From assembly GCA_017440805.1 (NCBI GenBank), contig JAFSGN010000011.1:51709-115708 (forward strand): a DNA stretch of 64,000 bases, written 5' to 3'. A program made the position numbers and the translations under genes. How positions within the stretch are numbered: the stretch's first letter is position 1; every line of letters begins with the position of its first letter. Origin of the DNA: Clostridia bacterium (GTDB taxonomy: Bacteria; Bacillota; Clostridia; Oscillospirales; SIG627). Below the pieces are notes generated by a model. The model ran no database searches. It saw nothing but the letters and a program-made list of their open reading frames with translations, and had not been told where the DNA came from. This document shows positions 53,257 through 64,000 of this stretch, in pieces.

Positions 53257-54276
53257 ATGGAAAAAGTAATTGTCGGTCTTTCCGGAGGAATTGACAGCAC
53301 TTATGTGTGTAAATATCTTCTTGAAAAAAATTATGATGTAACAGGCGTTTTTCTGCGTTTTCATCAATATGCCGACGAGAAGGATGCCGGGAGTGTAGCA
53401 CAAAAACTCGGCATCCCTTTTTTTACGGCAGACTATACAGAACTCTTTTCACAGGTAGTAAAAACCAACTTTGTCAATGAGTATTCCAGAGGACGCACAC
53501 CTAATCCGTGTGTTATATGCAATCGGGAAGTGAAGTTCCGTGCACTTATGGAACAGGCGGATATTCACGGAGCAAAATATGCCGCCACAGGTCATTATGC
53601 AAATATCACCTGTCAAAATGGAGAATATGTTCTTAAATGCGGTAATGATATGCGTAAGGACCAGAGTTATGTGTTGTGGAATTTGAAAAGGGAATATCTT
53701 GAAAGGCTCATAATGCCTCTGGGCAGTTTTGAAAAAGAAGAGATAAAAAAAGATATTTTCAAAAGCGGAATTTTGCCCGATACCACTGAAGAAAGCCAGG
53801 AGATATGCTTTATTCCCGATAACGATTATATATCGTATATTGAAAATGTTAAAGGCAAATTTCCCGAGGGCGATTTTGTTGATTCTGACGGAAAAGTCAT
53901 CGGTAAACATAATGGTATAATAAAATACACAATAGGTCAGAGAAAAAGACTGGGTGCTTTCGGGCGGCCTGCTTTTGTTTCCGAAATAAAGCCTGAAACG
54001 AATACCGTTGTAATCGGTTTCGGTGACGAAATAATGTCAGACACAATAACAGTGGATAATCTCAACTTTGTTTCCTGCCCTGAGTTTGAGGGAGAGGGAG
54101 AATTTACTGTTAAACCCCGCTATAAAGCACCGCCTGTACCTTGCAGGGTAAAAGTAAAAGAGGGGATTGCCCATGTGGAACTTTACGAGCCTGTCCGTGC
54201 AGTTTCACCCGGTCAGTCGGCGGTATTTTACAAGGATGATGTACTTATGTTCGGCGGACTTATTTCGGGAAAGTAA
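53257..54276 (+). CDS. mnmA: tRNA 2-thiouridylase MnmA
   Basis: The 339-residue enzyme has the PP-loop LSGGIDST, the first catalytic cysteine in NPCVICNREVKF and the second in SQEICFIPD. It thiolates U34 of Lys, Glu and Gln tRNAs with sulfur from the cysteine desulfurase. ATG 53257 is one base after the nifU stop, implying coupled translation; a longer frame from 53167 only reads through nifU. It is followed by a bidirectional terminator. Confidence 0.95.
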   Translation: MEKVIVGLSGGIDSTYVCKYLLEKNYDVTGVFLRFHQYADEKDAGSVAQKLGIPFFTADYTELFSQVVKTNFVNEYSRGRTPNPCVICNREVKFRALMEQADIHGAKYAATGHYANITCQNGEYVLKCGNDMRKDQSYVLWNLKREYLERLIMPLGSFEKEEIKKDIFKSGILPDTTEESQEICFIPDNDYISYIENVKGKFPEGDFVDSDGKVIGKHNGIIKYTIGQRKRLGAFGRPAFVSEIKPETNTVVIGFGDEIMSDTITVDNLNFVSCPEFEGEGEFTVKPRYKAPPVPCRVKVKEGIAHVELYEPVRAVSPGQSAVFYKDDVLMFGGLISGK

Positions 54277-54290
54277 ACCTGAATAAAAAA

Positions 54291-54324
54291 TGATGGACTG
54301 TTGCAAATCTGCATCAGTCCATCA
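54291..54324. terminator. Bidirectional terminator between mnmA and tmk
   Basis: A perfect 10-base stem (54291-54300 with 54315-54324) is preceded by an A-run and followed by CTTTT, suiting both convergent transcripts. Confidence 0.78.
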
Positions 54325-54345
54325 ACTTTTATCTGTTGTAAGCAG

Positions 54346-54999
54346 TTAAAATATATTACGGTAAACTTCCTGTGCCACATCTTCAATACTTTGGGAGGCG
54401 TCTACAATACGGATGTTTTCACGCTCACCCAAAAGACGAAAGACATCAAAAAATCGGGAACGGATTTTTTCCAGAGTATCGGTTTTTTCAAATATTTCAA
54501 GAAAAGCACGGCTGTCACCAAGGCGTCTGGCACTTTGTGACGGGTCAAGGTCAAGGAAAATACATACATCAGGTTTGAGTATCTGAGGACAGTTTAAATT
54601 GATATCCATCACCCAGTCAATGTCGGTATCCAGTCCCTGATATGCGAAAGAAGAATAATAGTACCTGTCACATATAACATATGTACCATCGTTTATAAGC
54701 CGTTGAATGCCGTAAATGGGGCTTATGTTGTGGCTTATACGGTCGCTCAGAAACATTGCCGCAAGTTCACATGAACTTTTAGGCGAGGCACCGCTTAATG
54801 CGTCACGAATCAGACCGCCCATTGCTGTGGGAGTAGGTTCAGCAGTTGTGACAACAGTTATTCCTTCGCTTTTGAGCCTTTTCTCAAGCAATGCAATTTG
54901 CGTACTTTTGCCCGCACCGTCTATGCCCTCAAAAACAATGAATTTTCCTTTTGTGTTTTCATTCAATATTTCGGTTGAAAGTTGTGGCTGCACAGTCAT
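54346..54999 (-). CDS. tmk: Thymidylate kinase
   Basis: The 217-residue kinase has the P-loop EGIDGAGKST and the lid/DR motif DRYYYSSFAYQG. It phosphorylates dTMP to dTDP. About 15 residues precede the usual start. It is transcribed convergently with mnmA; rubrerythrin lies upstream on the same strand. Confidence 0.95.
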   Translation of the reverse strand: MTVQPQLSTEILNENTKGKFIVFEGIDGAGKSTQIALLEKRLKSEGITVVTTAEPTPTAMGGLIRDALSGASPKSSCELAAMFLSDRISHNISPIYGIQRLINDGTYVICDRYYYSSFAYQGLDTDIDWVMDINLNCPQILKPDVCIFLDLDPSQSARRLGDSRAFLEIFEKTDTLEKIRSRFFDVFRLLGERENIRIVDASQSIEDVAQEVYRNIF

Positions 55000-55028
55000 A
55001 ATCTACCTCTGTTTTTATAGATGTTTTT

Positions 55029-55052
55029 ATGGGAGGACATAAGTCCTCCCAT
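55029..55052. other. Perfect hairpin between rubrerythrin and tmk
   Basis: A 10-base stem (55029-55038 with 55043-55052) with a 4-base loop. A T-run follows it only in the plus direction, so for the minus-strand genes it is a processing or stabilising hairpin rather than a standard terminator. Confidence 0.5.
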
Positions 55053-55067
55053 GTTTTAAAAGAAAAA

Positions 55068-55610
55068 TTAATAGTTTGTCGCTCTTATTTCAAAGTAAGC
55101 CTGAGGATGCGCACAAACGGGGCAGACACCGGGAGCATCTTTTCCGATATGAATATGACCGCAGTTTGAACATTCCCAGATAGTATCTCCGTCACGGCTG
55201 AAAACTAAACCGCCTTCTATATTGGCAAGAAGTTTGCGGTATCTTTCCTCGTGAGTCTTTTCAATTTCCGCCACTTTTTCAAAAAGGGTTGCAATGCGGG
55301 TGAATCCCTCTTCTCTGGCAACCTTGGCAAATTCGGCGTACATCTCTGTCCATTCGTAATTTTCGCCGCTTGCCGCATCTTTCAGATTTACGGTTGTTTC
55401 GGGAATTTCGCCGCCCATAAGAAGTTTATACCAGATTTTAGCATGTTCTTTTTCGTTGTTTGCAGTGTCGGTGAAAAGTTGTGCTATCTGTTCATATCCC
55501 TCTTTTTTTGCTTTGGATGCATAGTATGTGTATTTGTTTCTTGCTTGTGACTCGCCTGCAAAGGCAGCCCATAAATTTGCTTCTGTTTTTGTTCCTTTAA
55601 TATTTTCCAT
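55068..55610 (-). CDS. rbr: Rubrerythrin
   Basis: The 180-residue protein has a diiron four-helix domain ([20 protein letters not shown] and EKEHAKIWY) and a C-terminal rubredoxin-like site with CSNCGH and CPVCAH. It reduces hydrogen peroxide with electrons from rubredoxin or NADH partners, a standard oxidative-stress defence of anaerobes. It has its own promoter at 55640-55668 and GGAGGT site. Confidence 0.95.
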   Translation of the reverse strand: MENIKGTKTEANLWAAFAGESQARNKYTYYASKAKKEGYEQIAQLFTDTANNEKEHAKIWYKLLMGGEIPETTVNLKDAASGENYEWTEMYAEFAKVAREEGFTRIATLFEKVAEIEKTHEERYRKLLANIEGGLVFSRDGDTIWECSNCGHIHIGKDAPGVCPVCAHPQAYFEIRATNY

Positions 55611-55639
55611 ATTAAATACCTCCTGTAATAACTACATAT

Positions 55640-55668
55640 ATAATACAACATTACCAAAAAAATTTCAA
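55640..55668 (-). promoter_or_regulatory. Sigma-A promoter for rubrerythrin
   Basis: On the minus strand, TTGAAA (55663-55668), a 17-base spacer and TATTAT (55640-55645). No clear PerR box was seen. The gap to atpC also holds an imperfect inverted repeat (55731-55742 with 55806-55817) that could end the atp transcript. Confidence 0.65.
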
Positions 55669-55812
55669 TACCTAAAGATTAAATAATCCGTTTTTTGTCC
55701 GGTAGAAAATTTTTGTGTTTTTTTGTGCAAAATTATTATACCCTGACTTAAAACAATAATTACACTATACTTGAAAAAAATCTGTTATTTTTAGGGGATA
55801 CTGATGGTATAA

Positions 55813-58472
<2,660 letters not shown>

Positions 58473-58473
<1 letters not shown>

Positions 58474-59969
58474 TATTTATCACCTTTCTCCCTCATAAAA
58501 TCTTTTACTGCAGAAATAAGTTCGTTTTTGGTTTCCTGGTCCAAATCCTTAGTATCAAGAATACGGCGGACAAGATTGGAATGAGTTGAAGAAATTTCAC
58601 TTATCAGTTCGCGTCTCGCTTTGTCCATATCTGAAACCTTAACATCCGCAAAAGCATTTTCCGAAAATGCTCCCAGCATAATTACCTCTTGAGCAAGGTC
58701 GAAAGTCTGCCGTCTGCCTTGTTTAAACAGTGCGGTAAGTCGTTCGCCGTTGTCCAGCATTTTTTTGGTTGTTGAGTCAATATCCGAACTGAAACGGGCA
58801 AATACTGCCATTTCACGATACTGTGCAAGTTGGATTCTCAAAGAGCCTGAAACTTTTTGCATTGCTTTGTGCTGAGCACTTCTTCCGACACGGGAAACCG
58901 ACAGACCTGTATTTACTGCCGGACGAATACCGCTGTGAAAAAGTTCGCTTTCAAGATATATCTGACCGTCGGTAATTGAAATGACATTAGTTGGAATGTA
59001 TGCCGAAATATTTCCGCCTGTTGTTTCTATAATGGGAAGTGCGGTTATTGAACCGCCACCGTATTCTTTTGAAAGACAGGCAGCCCGTTCAAGAAGTCTT
59101 GAATGAAGATAGAATACATCTCCCGGGTATGCCTCTCGTCCTGGCGGACGGTGGAGAAGCAGAGAAATTGTACGGTAAGCCACGGCATGTTTTGAAAGGT
59201 CGTCGTAAACTACCAGTACATCTTTGCCTTTTTCCATAAAGTATTCTGCTACCGAACAAGCGGAATAAGGTGCAAGATACTGCATTGCAGGACTGTCTCC
59301 TGCAGTGGCGGCAACCACAACACAATGTTCCATTGCACCCGAATCGGTAAGAGTTTTGACAGTCTGCGAAATGTTTGATGCTTTCTGACCGATAGCACAG
59401 TAAATGCAGATAACATTTGTATTGTTCTGATGTATAATAGTGTCTATTGCAATAGAGGTTTTTCCTGTCTGGCGGTCGCCGATAATAAGTTCACGCTGTC
59501 CTCTGCCGATAGGTATCATACTGTCTATTGCAAGAATTCCCGTTTCAAGCGGTGTATCAACAGGCCGTCTTTTAATAAGAGGCGGTGCAGGACGCTCGGC
59601 GGTAAAATAATTTTTTGTACTTAAAGGATGGTTGTCAAGAGGCCGGCCTATCGGGTCGATAACCCTTCCTAAAAGTTCATCTCCCACAGGGACTTCGGTT
59701 ACTCTGCCGGTACCGCGGACTGATGTACCCACTGCTACATTATCACTGGTGTTGAGAAGTACGGCACCTACGCCTTCCTCCTCCAAATCAAGAGCCATAC
59801 CGTAAACATCTGACTCAAATTCCAGAAGTTCACCGTATGAACGATGTGGCAGACCGTCTATTCTGACAATTCCGTCAGCAACGCTTTTTACAGTGCCGTA
59901 TCGGTAAATAAGCGGCTTTGGCTCAAAACTGTCAATGCGTTTTTTGAGAAATTCGCCTATATCAGACAT
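58473..59969 (-). CDS. atpA: ATP synthase alpha subunit
   Basis: The 498-residue subunit has the P-loop GDRQTGKTSI and the arginine-finger region GLSVSRVGRSAQ. The N-terminal helix that binds delta in other enzymes is present but a few residues shorter (MSDIGEFLKKRIDSF). The start follows AGGAGGCAG. atpH lies 11 bases upstream. Confidence 0.96.
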
Positions 59970-59980
59970 ATTCTGCCTCC

Positions 59981-60199
59981 TTAACTGAGAATGTGGTTTT
60001 CTATTTCGTTTAGTCGGGTTTTAGTACTTATATCGTAAATCTTGCTTTCAATGTTAAGTATAAAACCGCCGATAATGGAATTGTCTGTAACACGGGAAAA
60101 GATAAACTTTTCATTATACTTTTTTTCGATTTTATCGCAGATAAGTTTGTATGTTTCTTCCGACATTGCCGATGTTGATGTAACTGTAACCTGTCTCAT
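59981..60199 (-). CDS. atpH: ATP synthase delta subunit, C-terminal domain only
   Basis: The 72-residue protein matches the C-terminal part of delta/OSCP, with the conserved SIIGGFILNIESKIYDIS segment. The N-terminal six-helix domain (about 105 residues) that normally caps the alpha subunits is missing. The start has GGAGGT and overlaps the atpF stop (ATGA), so there is no space for a lost N-terminal half. The gene appears intact rather than decayed. It fits the standard operon position between atpF and atpA. Confidence 0.85.
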   Translation of the reverse strand: MRQVTVTSTSAMSEETYKLICDKIEKKYNEKFIFSRVTDNSIIGGFILNIESKIYDISTKTRLNEIENHILS

Positions 60200-60696
60200 A
60201 CTATTCTACCTCCGGGATTGGAAAAATAATCCTCCGCGATTTTTTGAATATCGCTGTCCCGGATTTCCCGTTCAAGTATTTTTTCGGATATTTGAACTGC
60301 GGTTCTGACAATTTCTTTTTTGATGTCTTCCTGGGCATCTTTACGCTCTTCGGCAATTTTTTCTTTTGCCTCTGCGAGTATTTTCTCGGCTTGTTTGTTC
60401 GCAGCGTCAATAATCAGTGCAGATTTTTCCGCTGCTTTCAATTCACCGTCTTTTATTATTTTCTTAACTTCGTCTTGGCTGTTTTTTATAAGACTGTTGT
60501 ATTCTTCCTTGAGTGCCAGTGCGGCTTTTTTATTGTCTTCCGCATCCTTTAACGAGTCCTGTATTTTTTTGCTGCGACTGTCGAGGAAGTTTTTAACGGG
60601 CTTGAAAAGAAGTGTTTTAACAATAATAAAAAGCAGAATTATAGTGACAAAATTAAGAACAAGGTCCATAAGTATAAGGGATAAATCTATATTCAT
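60196..60696 (-). CDS. atpF: ATP synthase subunit b
   Basis: The 166-residue protein has one N-terminal membrane helix and a long charged coiled-coil rich in Lys, Glu and Ala, the normal b-subunit plan. Length is normal, so the missing delta N-terminal domain is not fused here. It ends SNPGGRIV and overlaps the atpH start. Confidence 0.94.
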   Translation of the reverse strand: MNIDLSLILMDLVLNFVTIILLFIIVKTLLFKPVKNFLDSRSKKIQDSLKDAEDNKKAALALKEEYNSLIKNSQDEVKKIIKDGELKAAEKSALIIDAANKQAEKILAEAKEKIAEERKDAQEDIKKEIVRTAVQISEKILEREIRDSDIQKIAEDYFSNPGGRIV

Positions 60697-60720
60697 GAAA
60701 GATACCTCTGCTTTTTAGTT

Positions 60721-60933
60721 TTAGATTTTTGTGAAAAGGATAAGTGCAGTTACAAATCCGTAAATCGCACAGGACTCGGTAAGAGCAAGACCCATGAGAA
60801 GAATGGAGTTGATTTTTCCGGATGCTTCGGGCTGACGGGCAACGGCGTCAACTGCCTTAGAAGTTGCAAAACCCATCATAATTCCTGCTGCTGCAGCGGG
60901 GAGAAGTGCCAGTGCGGATGCTAATGCGTTCAT
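60721..60933 (-). CDS. atpE: ATP synthase subunit c
   Basis: The 70-residue hairpin protein has the loop motif ARQPEA and the ion-binding carboxylate Glu53 (LTESCAIY). Ser54 and Tyr58 match sodium ligands of the Ilyobacter c-ring, but the position of its Gln32 is Met20, Val63 is Leu51 and Thr67 is Cys55. A proton-driven ring is more likely, though the set is mixed. Confidence 0.95.
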   Translation of the reverse strand: MNALASALALLPAAAAGIMMGFATSKAVDAVARQPEASGKINSILLMGLALTESCAIYGFVTALILFTKI

Positions 60934-60945
60934 AATAAAATCCTC

Positions 60946-61833
60946 CTATTCTACCGCTTCGTAAATGAAAGTGAGCGATAGTGTTATAAAAATATAAGTT
61001 TGAATTAATGGGTGGAAAAGATTGAAATAAAGTCCTGCCAGTGCCGAAAGCCCAATCGAATAACCGCCTAAAGAACTTGTGAGCAGATGCATAACTATCA
61101 TTCCGCCCAGCATATTTCCGAAAAGACGGCAGGCAAGGGATACGGGAATGGCAACATCACTCAGAATCTTCATGGGGAAAATTACGGGTGAGGGGGAGGC
61201 AAGAGTTTTTATTCTTCCCATAAGCCCTTTTTTCTTTAAACCGTAATAGTTTATCAGGAAAAAGGTGGAAAGTCCCATTGAAAATGTAACTATAAGGTCA
61301 GCGGTAGGCGGTCTTTGACCGAAAAGTTCTGAAAGGGCACTGCCAATCATAAATAATGCAACTGTGAGCATATAAGCAGGTAAATCGCCCATTGCGTGAC
61401 CGCCCATGGCATCTTTGACAAAGTTGTCTGTCGCCTCAACCATAAGTTCCGCAACATTTTGTATTCCTTTTGGTTCATGCGTAAATTTCGGAAATACAAA
61501 TACCCTGAAAAGGATGCACAGAATCACAATAACTGCAGAAATTACAAACAGTATAATGTTTGACTGTGAAAATGAAATTCCCAGAACATTGCACCTTGGA
61601 CTGAACAGTTCAACCTCCACATGTATTCCTTTTAGTCCGCCTTGTATTTCATTTATAAGACAGGCAGTAAAGTACCATGCGGAAATAATCATCCCCCAAA
61701 AGTACAAGCGGGACTTGTTTTTTAACTTTTTGTTGTCCGGATGAAGTTTCGCCTTGGGAGAAGCAATACACCTCAGAACAAGAAAAAGCACGAATATCAG
61801 TGCCGAAACACCGATATTTATAATGAAATTCAC
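60946..61833 (-). CDS. atpB: ATP synthase subunit a with N-terminal extension
   Basis: The 295-residue membrane protein has the essential arginine Arg236 in SLACRLFGNMLGG and the C-terminal LIQTYIFITLSL helix. About 75 residues with two extra hydrophobic segments precede the usual fold, making it longer than typical (220-270). It is five bases after the upstream small membrane protein gene. Confidence 0.94.
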   Translation of the reverse strand: MNFIINIGVSALIFVLFLVLRCIASPKAKLHPDNKKLKNKSRLYFWGMIISAWYFTACLINEIQGGLKGIHVEVELFSPRCNVLGISFSQSNIILFVISAVIVILCILFRVFVFPKFTHEPKGIQNVAELMVEATDNFVKDAMGGHAMGDLPAYMLTVALFMIGSALSELFGQRPPTADLIVTFSMGLSTFFLINYYGLKKKGLMGRIKTLASPSPVIFPMKILSDVAIPVSLACRLFGNMLGGMIVMHLLTSSLGGYSIGLSALAGLYFNLFHPLIQTYIFITLSLTFIYEAVE

Positions 61834-61837
61834 CTGG

Positions 61838-62119
61838 TCATCTCCTTCTGATGAAGTTTAATACGGCACTTAATACAATCCCGATGCCGTAACCTGAGGC
61901 AATATAAATAATAAAGGGCACAAAAAAACAAATTATGATTCCCATTATCACATAAAGACATGCCTTGGCTAAAAGATACCGGAACGGGAATTTGTTTTTT
62001 AAAATAATTCCTTCGGTTAATTTACTCAAAAGAATAAATTGTATAAAACCTATAGCAAGACCGACAAATAAGAAAAGAGGTTTGATCATAATTTTTTTAG
62101 TGCAAAGACCTGCTTTCAC
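61838..62119 (-). CDS. AtpI-like small membrane protein at head of atp operon
   Basis: The 93-residue protein has about three hydrophobic segments and a basic C terminus. Its position first in the atp operon fits the AtpI/subunit I role in c-ring assembly, but sequence similarity is weak. The GTG start at 62119 and ATG 62089 are both possible; neither has an ideal ribosome site. Confidence 0.65.
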   Translation of the reverse strand: MKAGLCTKKIMIKPLFLFVGLAIGFIQFILLSKLTEGIILKNKFPFRYLLAKACLYVIMGIIICFFVPFIIYIASGYGIGIVLSAVLNFIRRR

Positions 62120-62147
62120 TATACCCCGTATTTAATATTGTTAGCCT

Positions 62148-62176
62148 ATTATAGCACTTTTTTCATATAAAGTCAA
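62148..62176 (-). promoter_or_regulatory. Sigma-A promoter for atp operon
   Basis: On the minus strand, TTGACT (62171-62176), a 17-base spacer and TATAAT (62148-62153), about 30 bases before the first start codon. Confidence 0.85.
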
Positions 62177-62205
62177 TAGATACTATGAAGTCATAAATCA
62201 TAAAC

Positions 62206-62234
62206 GGTGCATCCGTTTTACAATCGGATACACC
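62206..62234 (-). terminator. Hairpin downstream of the DUF6054-like gene
   Basis: A 10-pair stem (62206-62215 with 62225-62234, one G-U pair) and a 9-base loop lie between the DUF6054-like gene and the atp promoter. It probably insulates the atp operon. Confidence 0.6.
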
Positions 62235-62336
62235 ACCTCATAACTTTTTGTTTTGTGTCTTACGGAACATTTTCCGGATTTTTAACGCTTTTTGATTATT
62301 GATCATCGGAAAATCAGAAATAGTGAAAACAAAGGA

Positions 62337-62675
62337 CTATTTTAATTTATCTATAATATCTCTCAATTTATCAAGAAACGCTTCTTCTCCCCAGGTATTG
62401 ATTTTGAAAAAAACTGCCTGACTTCCGCCGGAGGTTATTGCAGAAATATGTACTTTTCCGCTTTGTGCCTGAAAAAATGTAATATTCATGCTCACTCGGT
62501 TTCCGCCGGTATAACTGTATCTTTCAAAAACTCTTACACTGCATCTGGAGTCGCCGTATGAAAAATCGCTGGAGTCTTCAAGCGACGCAGATATACTGCT
62601 TTCCTGTATTCCGAGATCCACGGCATTTACGATACTGTAAAAGTCTCCGCTTAAAGATGCTTCAAGTTTTGCCAT
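62337..62675 (-). CDS. DUF6054-like small protein
   Basis: The 112-residue protein has no membrane segment and contains YGDSRCSVRVFERYS, GGNRVSMNITF and the conserved-looking SGGSQAVFFKINTWGEEAF. I associate this pattern with DUF6054, a Firmicutes family of unknown function; the match is from memory and not computed. GGAGGT precedes the start. It is divergent from cotJABC, so a link to sporulation is possible but unproven. Confidence 0.65.
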   Translation of the reverse strand: MAKLEASLSGDFYSIVNAVDLGIQESSISASLEDSSDFSYGDSRCSVRVFERYSYTGGNRVSMNITFFQAQSGKVHISAITSGGSQAVFFKINTWGEEAFLDKLRDIIDKLK

Positions 62676-62690
62676 ATAAAGTACCTCCGT

Positions 62691-62720
62691 TTATATTAAC
62701 AATTTATTTTATGATACATA
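62691..62720 (+). promoter_or_regulatory. Candidate sigma-E promoter for cotJABC
   Basis: TTATATT (62691-62697) and GATACATA (62713-62720), 15 bases apart, resemble the sigma-E boxes of Bacillus (GHATATT and CATACAHT), each with mismatches. CotJ is sigma-E controlled in B. subtilis. A small hairpin (62731-62747) precedes the ribosome site. Confidence 0.45.
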
Positions 62721-62765
62721 GACTATAATAGGGAACCGAAAGTTCCCGGAAAGGGGTTTTATTTT

Positions 62766-63086
62766 TTGGACAATTCAAGAATGCTTCAAAGAAACGGAAG
62801 ACTTACAAATTTGTCCTCCTACGGTTCAATTCCGTATTACAGACGAACAGAAACCGGCAGAGCAGACGGCGAAAAATGTAATTGCCGTTCCGAAGTGCCA
62901 AACAACTGCGAATGTAACACCAAAAGTTGCAAAAGTTGCGGCGATGTCTGCACAGGACTTGCCATTGCAAGTGTTAAAATGCAAAAATGGTGTGATATAT
63001 ACGAACTTGAAAAAGGATATTGCAAAGGTACAATTTTTGCTCAACTCGATTTGCCTTTTTGCGGAATGAGAGGTGTGCGTTTATGA
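62766..63086 (+). CDS. cotJA: Spore coat protein CotJA, cysteine-rich form
   Basis: The 106-residue protein has the CotJA domain at its C terminus (KMQKWCDIYELEKGYCKGT and AQLDLPFCG). The N-terminal half adds a cysteine-rich segment with seven cysteines in 25 residues, giving ten in total, more than usual for CotJA (about 75-80 residues). The TTG start at 62766 has GGAAAGGGG upstream. It overlaps cotJB (ATGA). Confidence 0.85.
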   Translation: MDNSRMLQRNGRLTNLSSYGSIPYYRRTETGRADGEKCNCRSEVPNNCECNTKSCKSCGDVCTGLAIASVKMQKWCDIYELEKGYCKGTIFAQLDLPFCGMRGVRL

Positions 63087-63343
63087 TGAACGAAAGAGAA
63101 TGCCTTTTGAGAAAAATAGGTATAATCAGTTTTTCAATGGACGAAACACGCCTGTTCCTTGATACCCATCCCTGCGACGGAGACGCAATGTGCCATTTTG
63201 AAAAACTTCACAATATGCGTTGTGCCGCAATGGATGAATATGTATGCAAATACGGCCCTCTGTGTGCATATCAGTACATGGAATCAGAAAATTGGGCATG
63301 GGCTCAGGGACCTCAGCCCTGGGAGAAAGGAGCAAGTGTATAA
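63083..63343 (+). CDS. cotJB: Spore coat protein CotJB
   Basis: The 86-residue protein has the CotJB pattern: LLRKIGIISFSMDETRLFLD, then THPCDGDAM and a C-terminal aromatic part (ENWAWAQGPQPW). It has six cysteines. The start at 63083 overlaps the cotJA stop and has GAGGTG upstream. It assembles with CotJC in the spore coat. Confidence 0.92.
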   Translation: MMNERECLLRKIGIISFSMDETRLFLDTHPCDGDAMCHFEKLHNMRCAAMDEYVCKYGPLCAYQYMESENWAWAQGPQPWEKGASV

Positions 63344-63907
63344 ATGTGGACTTATGAAAAACGGCTTCAATACCCGGTGAAAATCTCCCGCCCCAATCCC
63401 GACCTGGCATCACTTATTGTCAGCCAGTTGGGTGGTCCTGACGGAGAAATCGGTGCTTCAATGCGTTACCTTTCCCAGAGATATGCAATGCCCAAATCCA
63501 ATGTGGCAGGTCTTTTGACAGATATCGGCACCGAGGAACTTGCACACATGGAAATCGTGTCGGCGATTATTTATCAACTTACACGCTGCCTCAGTCCCGA
63601 ACAGATAATGGCATCCAAAATGGCACCATATTATGTGGACCATACCACCGGCATATATCCTGTTGCGGCGGCAGGTACACCCTATTCGGTGTATAGTTTT
63701 GCATCCAAGGGCGATCCAATAACCGACCTTACGGAAGACATGGCAGCAGAACAGAAGGCGCGTACAACATACGACAATCTGTTGCGTCTTATTGACGACC
63801 CTGATGTATGTGACCCCATAAAATTCCTGCGTGAACGGGAAATTGTTCACTTCCAGCGTTTCGGTGAAGCAATCCATACTAATTTAAGGAGATTTTTCCC
63901 ATACTAA
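63344..63907 (+). CDS. cotJC: Spore coat protein CotJC (manganese catalase family)
   Basis: The 187-residue protein belongs to the manganese-catalase-like CotJC family. It starts MWTYEKRLQYPVKI and has the helical bundle with metal-binding Glu/His residues in DIGTEELAHMEIV and the C-terminal REIVHFQRFGEA. It may detoxify peroxide at the spore surface or serve as a structural coat protein. AAAGGAG precedes the start, which directly follows the cotJB stop. Confidence 0.95.
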   Translation: MWTYEKRLQYPVKISRPNPDLASLIVSQLGGPDGEIGASMRYLSQRYAMPKSNVAGLLTDIGTEELAHMEIVSAIIYQLTRCLSPEQIMASKMAPYYVDHTTGIYPVAAAGTPYSVYSFASKGDPITDLTEDMAAEQKARTTYDNLLRLIDDPDVCDPIKFLREREIVHFQRFGEAIHTNLRRFFPY

Positions 63908-63939
63908 AAGACACCGCAACCGATTGATTGCAGTGTCTT
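63908..63939 (+). terminator. Terminator of cotJ operon
   Basis: A 12-base stem (63908-63919 with 63928-63939, one mismatch) is followed by ATTTTGTTTG, starting right after the cotJC stop. The last 60 bases of the window hold no gene. Confidence 0.78.
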
Positions 63940-64000
63940 ATTTTGTTTGTTACAGTATATCATATTACTAATAAAAAAGCAATACCTTTTAGATGTTCCA

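Noticed and set aside
59981..60199. atpH as a frameshifted remnant of a full delta gene
   Set aside because: The upstream atpF is full-length and overlaps the atpH start, and the ribosome site is strong; no leftover N-terminal coding sequence is present in any frame.

Overview
The window looks like the chromosome of an anaerobic, fermentative, endospore-forming member of the Clostridia. The evidence is a complete cotJABC spore-coat operon, a MrnC-type mini-RNase III, a CpsB/C/D tyrosine-kinase module, rubrerythrin, many clostridial-type ferredoxin proteins, strong AGGAGG ribosome binding sites and AT-rich sigma-A promoters. No phage, insertion sequence, CRISPR array, tRNA or rRNA gene was seen. 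Most of the window is housekeeping DNA in tight operons.

Region 1 (1-12150, + strand) is the standout. It reads: 3' end of an LDH/MDH-family dehydrogenase, fumarase (fumC), hdrB-hdrC-hdrA, an MvhD/FlxD-like protein, FlxC-, FlxB- and FlxA-like proteins, a 2Fe-2S/4Fe-4S fumarate reductase iron-sulfur subunit, a fumarate reductase flavoprotein and an AAE-family (AspT/SucE-like) carrier. There is no membrane anchor for the fumarate reductase. I infer a soluble flavin-based electron-bifurcating NADH:fumarate/ferredoxin oxidoreductase: malate to fumarate by FumC, NADH oxidised by FlxA, electrons split by HdrA between ferredoxin and fumarate, and succinate exported by the last gene.

Region 2 (12180-18240) holds a MarR regulator with a heterodimeric ABC exporter, then an AbrB regulator with an ABC-2 ATPase and permease. 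Region 3 (18257-26520) holds a CCA-adding enzyme, a ceramidase-like hydrolase, a PIG-L deacetylase, a membrane protein, UppP, a cysteine-cluster protein, Obg and a lipoprotein, ending in an unusual multi-hairpin repeat element. Region 4 (26603-31435, - strand) holds ylxM-ffh-rpsP-khpA (without rimM-trmD-rplS) and an orphan cpsC-cpsD-cpsB module. Region 5 (31470-36879, - strand) is proB, mrnC, an XRE-cupin regulator, an acyl-CoA synthetase and an NAD synthetase whose glutaminase nucleophile is glycine. Region 6 (37029-47964, + strand) is a U32 peptidase, dut, pth, mfd and three related secreted foldases, the last S-layer anchored.

Region 7 (48043-54324, + strand) holds a small membrane protein, rpsO and pnp with structured leaders, rnhA, and nifS-nifU-mnmA for iron-sulfur and tRNA thiolation. 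Region 8 (54346-62234, - strand) holds tmk, rubrerythrin and a full F1Fo ATP synthase operon. In that operon the delta subunit is reduced to its C-terminal domain, subunit a is extended at the N terminus, and the c subunit has an unusual ion-site residue set. Region 9 (62337-63939) holds a small DUF6054-like protein and cotJABC. Ferredoxin reduced by the region 1 complex could feed an ion pump elsewhere in the genome, whose gradient the ATP synthase would use; that link is inference.
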